From Albimonas sp036154955 (GTDB lineage Bacteria; Pseudomonadota; Alphaproteobacteria; Rhodobacterales; Rhodobacteraceae): a stretch of DNA of 64,000 bases. Under the pieces are notes generated by a model. The model saw only the letters and a list, made by a program, of their open reading frames with translations. It did no database searches and was not told the DNA's origin. The position numbers were made by a program, and so were the translations under genes. Positions 61,179 to 64,000 of this stretch are shown piece after piece. Location of the stretch: positions 68,990-132,989 of the forward strand of contig JAYZWL010000067.1 in the NCBI GenBank assembly GCA_036154955.1, written 5' to 3'. Every line of letters starts with the position of its first letter. Position 1 is the stretch's first letter.

Positions 61179-62012
61179 TCAGCCGCCGGACGCCAGCCGC
61201 GCCAGGATCGCGCCATGCACCCCCGGCGCCGCGGCGATCAGGCCGGCGAGCTTCGGCTCGGGCCGGTTGAACGCCGGCCGCGCGCCATGGGCGTCGGTCA
61301 CCGTCGCGCCGGCCTCCGACAGGATCAGGTCCCCCGCCGCCGCGTCCCATTCCCAGACCCCGCCCACCGAGATCGAGGCGTCGAACCGCCCCTGCGCCAC
61401 CAGACACAGCCGGTAGGCCAGCGAGGCGCGGAAATGCCGGGTCACCGGAGGCGGGCCGCCCTTCCAGCGTTCCGGCCGCATCCCCGCCTGGGTGACCAGC
61501 GCGTCGGCGCCCTCGATCTCCTCGCGCCCGCTATGGCGGATCGGCGCGCCGTCCATGCGCGCCCCGCCCCCCAGCGCCGCGGCGTAGACCACGCCGCGCG
61601 CCGGCAGGAACATCACGCCGGCCCGGATCGCGCCGCCCTCGCAGATGGCGAGCGCATGGCCCCAGGTCTCCTCCCCCTTCAGGAAGGCGCGGGTGCCGTC
61701 GATCGGATCGACGATGAAGCTGCGCCGCGCGGCGAGCCTGCGGGCGCGGATCTCTCCGGCGTCGTCGGTCTCCTCCGACAGCCACCCGTAGTCGGGCCGG
61801 GCGAGACCCAGTTCGGCCCGCAGCATCCGGTCGACCTCCAGATCGGCTTCCGAGACCGGGCCCTGCCCGCCGTCCTTCTCCCACGCCTCGGGATCCGCCC
61901 GGAAATGGCGCAGCGCGATGCGCCCCGCCTCCCGCGCCGCGGAGACCAGCAGGTCCAGGTCGGCCGCGTCCTGCGCCGAGGCGCCGCCGGTCTCGGTCCG
62001 GGCGTCGTCCAC
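61179..62012 (-). CDS. cysQ: 3'(2'),5'-bisphosphate nucleotidase (CysQ-type inositol monophosphatase family)
   Basis: The 277-residue enzyme belongs to the lithium-sensitive metal-dependent phosphatase family. Motifs: GPVSEADLEVDRML, SEETDD (first metal site), FIVDPIDGTRAFLKGEETWG (DPIDGT core) and VWEWDAAAGDLILSEAG (WDxAA metal/substrate site). CysQ removes the 3' phosphate from PAP formed in sulfate assimilation; some relatives act on inositol monophosphate. The SEADLEVDRML and RAFL features favour CysQ. The frame reaches a TTG at 62033 inside the upstream gene; GTG 62012 just after the pmbA stop is the likelier start. Confidence 0.8.
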   Translation of the reverse strand: MDDARTETGGASAQDAADLDLLVSAAREAGRIALRHFRADPEAWEKDGGQGPVSEADLEVDRMLRAELGLARPDYGWLSEETDDAGEIRARRLAARRSFIVDPIDGTRAFLKGEETWGHALAICEGGAIRAGVMFLPARGVVYAAALGGGARMDGAPIRHSGREEIEGADALVTQAGMRPERWKGGPPPVTRHFRASLAYRLCLVAQGRFDASISVGGVWEWDAAAGDLILSEAGATVTDAHGARPAFNRPEPKLAGLIAAAPGVHGAILARLASGG

Positions 62013-62019
62013 GCCCCGC

Positions 62020-63387
62020 TCAGCCCCCGGCAACCGTCAGCCCCTCGACCCGCAGGGAGGGGACGACGGAAACCCGCTCCTCCTCCGCATCGTCGGCCGG
62101 CGCGATGGACGCGAGCATCTCCGCCAGGTTGCCGGCGATGGTGATTTCGTTGACCGGATAGGCGATCTCACCGCCCTCGATCCAGAAGCCCGAGGCGCCG
62201 CGGCTGTAGTCGCCGGTGTTGGGGTTGATCGAGGCGCCGATCATCGAGGTGACCAGCAGGCCCGTGCCCATCTCGGCCATCAACGCCCGGAGCGAGCGCA
62301 CGCCCTGGGTCAGCCGCAGGTTGGTGGTTCCCGGCGACGGCGTGGAACCCGGCGCGCGCATGGCGTTGCCGGTGGAGGCGAGGCCGAGCTGACGGGCGGA
62401 GGCGAGGTCGAGCACCCAGCTTTTCAGCACCCCGTCCGCCACGAAGGCGCGGGTTCCAACCGGCAGCCCCTCGGCGTCGAAGGGGCGGGTGGCGGCGCCC
62501 ATGGGGCGGAGCGGGTCCTCCACGATGTCGAGGCCGCGGGGAATCACCTGCTCCCCCATCCGGGTCTTGAGCCAGGAGGCGCCCCGGGCGACGGAGGCGC
62601 CGTTGGCCGCCCCGATCAGGTGGCCGATCAGCGAGGACGACACCCGCCGGTCGTAGATCACCGGCCAGGCGCCCGTGGGGGCGCGGCGGGGGGAGAGGCG
62701 CGCCACCGCGCGCTCGCCCGCGTCGCGTCCGATTTCCGCCGCGTCCGGCAGGTCGGCGGCGCGGCGGCGGCTTTCGCCCCGGTAGTCGCGCTCCATCCCG
62801 GCGCCCTCGCCGGCGATGGCGGAGACGTAGAGGCCCGACGTGGTCCGCTCATGCCCGCCCGAGAAGCCGTTGGTGGCGGCGAGATGCAGGCGGCGGCGGG
62901 ACCAGGAGGCGCCGGCGCCCTCCGCCTGGGTCACGCCCTTGACGGCGAGCGCGGCGGCCTCCGCCTGCCGCGCCATCTCCTCCAGCGCCTGCGGGCTGGG
63001 CGGCTCGGCGGGATCCACGAGGTCGAGGCCGGCGGCGTCGCGCCGGTCGGTGAGCTGGGAGGGGTCGGCGAGCCCGCAATAGGGGTCCTCCGGCGCCGCC
63101 TTCGCCATGGCCACCGCGCGTTCGGCCAGCACCCGGATGGTCTCGGGCGAGGCGTCGGAGGCCGACACAGTCGCCTGCCGCCGCCCGATCAGCACCCGCA
63201 GGCCGATATCGACGCCCTCGGCGCGCTCCGCCTGCTCCAGCCGGCCGCCGCGCACATCGGCGCTAACGCTCTCGGCGGCGACGGCGACGGCGTCCGCGGC
63301 CTCCGCTCCGGCTTTCTTGGCGGCGTCGAGCAGGGCGGCGCAGACCGCGGCGCCGTCGGGACCGATATCGGCTCCGGCATCCTTCAT
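62020..63387 (-). CDS. pmbA: TldE/PmbA family metalloprotease-like protein
   Basis: The 455-residue protein is the TldE (PmbA) partner of the TldD/TldE heterodimeric protease that processes peptides such as CcdA and microcin B17 precursors in E. coli. Hallmarks are GLRVLIGRRQATVSASD, NGFSGGHERTTSGLYVSAIAGEGAGMERDY (quoted in part: TSGLYVSAIAGEGAGMERD), PVIYDRRVSSSLIGHLIGAANG, and the C-terminal GDYSRGASGFWIEGGEIAYPVNEITIAGNL region, quoted as YSRGASGFWIEGGEIAYPV. TldE lacks the HExxxH metal motif of TldD, and none is seen here. It is followed within seven bases by cysQ, an arrangement conserved in many alphaproteobacteria. Confidence 0.88.
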   Translation of the reverse strand: MKDAGADIGPDGAAVCAALLDAAKKAGAEAADAVAVAAESVSADVRGGRLEQAERAEGVDIGLRVLIGRRQATVSASDASPETIRVLAERAVAMAKAAPEDPYCGLADPSQLTDRRDAAGLDLVDPAEPPSPQALEEMARQAEAAALAVKGVTQAEGAGASWSRRRLHLAATNGFSGGHERTTSGLYVSAIAGEGAGMERDYRGESRRRAADLPDAAEIGRDAGERAVARLSPRRAPTGAWPVIYDRRVSSSLIGHLIGAANGASVARGASWLKTRMGEQVIPRGLDIVEDPLRPMGAATRPFDAEGLPVGTRAFVADGVLKSWVLDLASARQLGLASTGNAMRAPGSTPSPGTTNLRLTQGVRSLRALMAEMGTGLLVTSMIGASINPNTGDYSRGASGFWIEGGEIAYPVNEITIAGNLAEMLASIAPADDAEEERVSVVPSLRVEGLTVAGG

Positions 63388-63576
63388 CGGGTGACTTTCT
63401 TTTCTTCGCGGGCCCCGGCGGACCGGCGGGGCGGTCGGGACGGCGCAGGCGCGTCGCCGGGGCGCAGCCTAGCCGGCGGGCCGGTCAGGTCAATCGCCCC
63501 GCGCGTCCAGCGGTCATGCGGGCTCGCCGAAGGCGCGCGCGCGGCGGCTGCGGGAGGACGGGCGGCGGCGGCCGGA
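63388..63576. other. Intergenic region upstream of pmbA
   Basis: This 189-base gap has a slightly less GC-rich spot next to the pmbA start (CTTTCTTTTCTT, complementary purine tract AAGAAAAGAAAG at 63392-63404), which serves as the ribosome-binding region for pmbA. No other structure is clear. Confidence 0.4.
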
Positions 63577-63744
63577 TCAGACCTCGGCCCGGTCGGGACC
63601 CAGGATCAGCAGCACGATCCCCCAGACCAGCGGCGACAGGAGCAGGCAGCCGATCACGGCCCAGAACACCGAGCGGCCCCAGACCGAAGCCCACCAGACC
63701 ACCAGCCCGAAGGCGACGAGATAGGGAAGGGCGAGAATTTCCAT
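63577..63744 (-). CDS. Small two-helix membrane protein (55 residues)
   Basis: This short gene encodes 55 residues: MEILALPYLVAFGLVVWW begins the first hydrophobic helix, a turn WGRS follows, and VFWAVIGCLLLSPLVWGIVL is the second helix, ending GPDRAEV. It has an excellent ribosome-binding site (AAGGAG seven bases before the ATG). The four tryptophans and the Pro in helix two look like a real membrane protein, not shadow composition. It lies 190 bases upstream of pmbA on the same strand and may share its transcript. I recognise no family; short two-helix proteins of this kind are frequent in Rhodobacterales and uncharacterised. Confidence 0.65.
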   Translation of the reverse strand: MEILALPYLVAFGLVVWWASVWGRSVFWAVIGCLLLSPLVWGIVLLILGPDRAEV

Positions 63745-64000
63745 GACGATCTCCTTGTTCGCGGTCGCGCGGGTCGCTCGCGCTCGCGGGGGGCGGGGCC
63801 GCGGTCGCGGTCGCGCGGGTCAGGCGGCGGCGCGGGCCGCGGTCAGCGCGACCGCGCGGCGCTCGCTCCTCGCCCTTCTCCGCCTGTCATGTAGCGACGC
63901 CGCGCCCCGGATCAAACCGGAGCGCAGGACGGGGCGCGCAGGAGGCGCCGCGCCCGAGGTCGGCCCAGGCCGCCCCCGCCCGCCCGCGGCGCGGCCCGGC
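63745..64000. other. GC-rich end of the window
   Basis: No gene is supported in the last 256 bases. A 15-base direct repeat GCGGTCGCGCGGGTC occurs at 63761-63775 and 63807-63821. Any gene to the right would start beyond the window. Confidence 0.4.

Overview
The window is about 64 kb of very GC-rich chromosomal DNA from an alphaproteobacterium, most likely a member of the Rhodobacterales. This placement rests on gene content and order: an interleaved nuo operon with small extra frames that runs on into birA, coaX and rnj; an INS-less prolyl-tRNA synthetase next to a LolCD transporter; a DUF4167 gene behind prfA-prmC; a ppk-ppx unit behind perM-hdaA; and a VPLPA-CTERM protein. It is core genome. 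I see no insertion sequences, phage genes or CRISPR array.

Layout. 1-6.3 kb (mostly +): the 3' part of a ferredoxin-reductase-type flavoprotein, ispG, a DUF1499 protein, a convergent small secreted Cys protein, prfA-prmC and a DUF4167 protein, closed by a strong bidirectional hairpin. 6.5-10 kb (-): lolD, lolC and proS. 10.0-10.6 kb: a gap holding a candidate small RNA. 10.6-18.3 kb (-): nadK, a LysE exporter, perM, hdaA, ppk and ppx in one direction. 18.7-24.6 kb: glyA (+), a VPLPA-CTERM surface protein (-), nrdR (+), a small membrane protein (-), ribD (+), then a glycosyltransferase and a lipid-A-synthase-N-domain membrane protein (+).

24.8-37.4 kb (+) is a purine salvage and catabolism locus. 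It runs uraH, xdhA, xdhB, xdhC, a complete BmpA/PnrA-type ABC importer (ATPase, two permeases, binding protein), two tiny paralogous membrane peptides, guanine deaminase and a hydroxypyruvate-isomerase-family protein. Most genes from uraH to the second permease overlap by 1-14 bases, which suggests translational coupling. The logic is uptake of a nucleoside or nucleobase, guanine to xanthine to urate, and hydrolysis of 5-hydroxyisourate. The urate oxidase and OHCU decarboxylase steps are not in the window.

37.4-57 kb (-): a 2-hydroxychromene-2-carboxylate isomerase-like protein, then one long co-directional unit that reads in transcription order nuoABCDE, DUF5337, nuoF, DUF3291, nuoG, nuoHI, a lipoprotein, nuoJKLMN, birA, coaX and rnj, ending in an intrinsic terminator. 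It encodes all 14 subunits of respiratory complex I. 57.5 kb: tRNA-Asp(GTC) with a recognisable promoter. 57.9-60.1 kb (+): a TerB-like protein and an M20 dipeptidase. 60.1-63.8 kb: a six-unit 15-bp tandem repeat, then (-) a conserved hypothetical, a CysQ-type phosphatase, a TldE/PmbA protease and a 55-residue membrane protein.

The least explained elements are the paired 31-residue membrane peptides inside the purine locus, the small extra frames in the complex I operon, the candidate sRNA near 10.4 kb and the 15-bp minisatellite. Starts were chosen by ribosome-binding sites, operon overlap and family length. No database search was possible.
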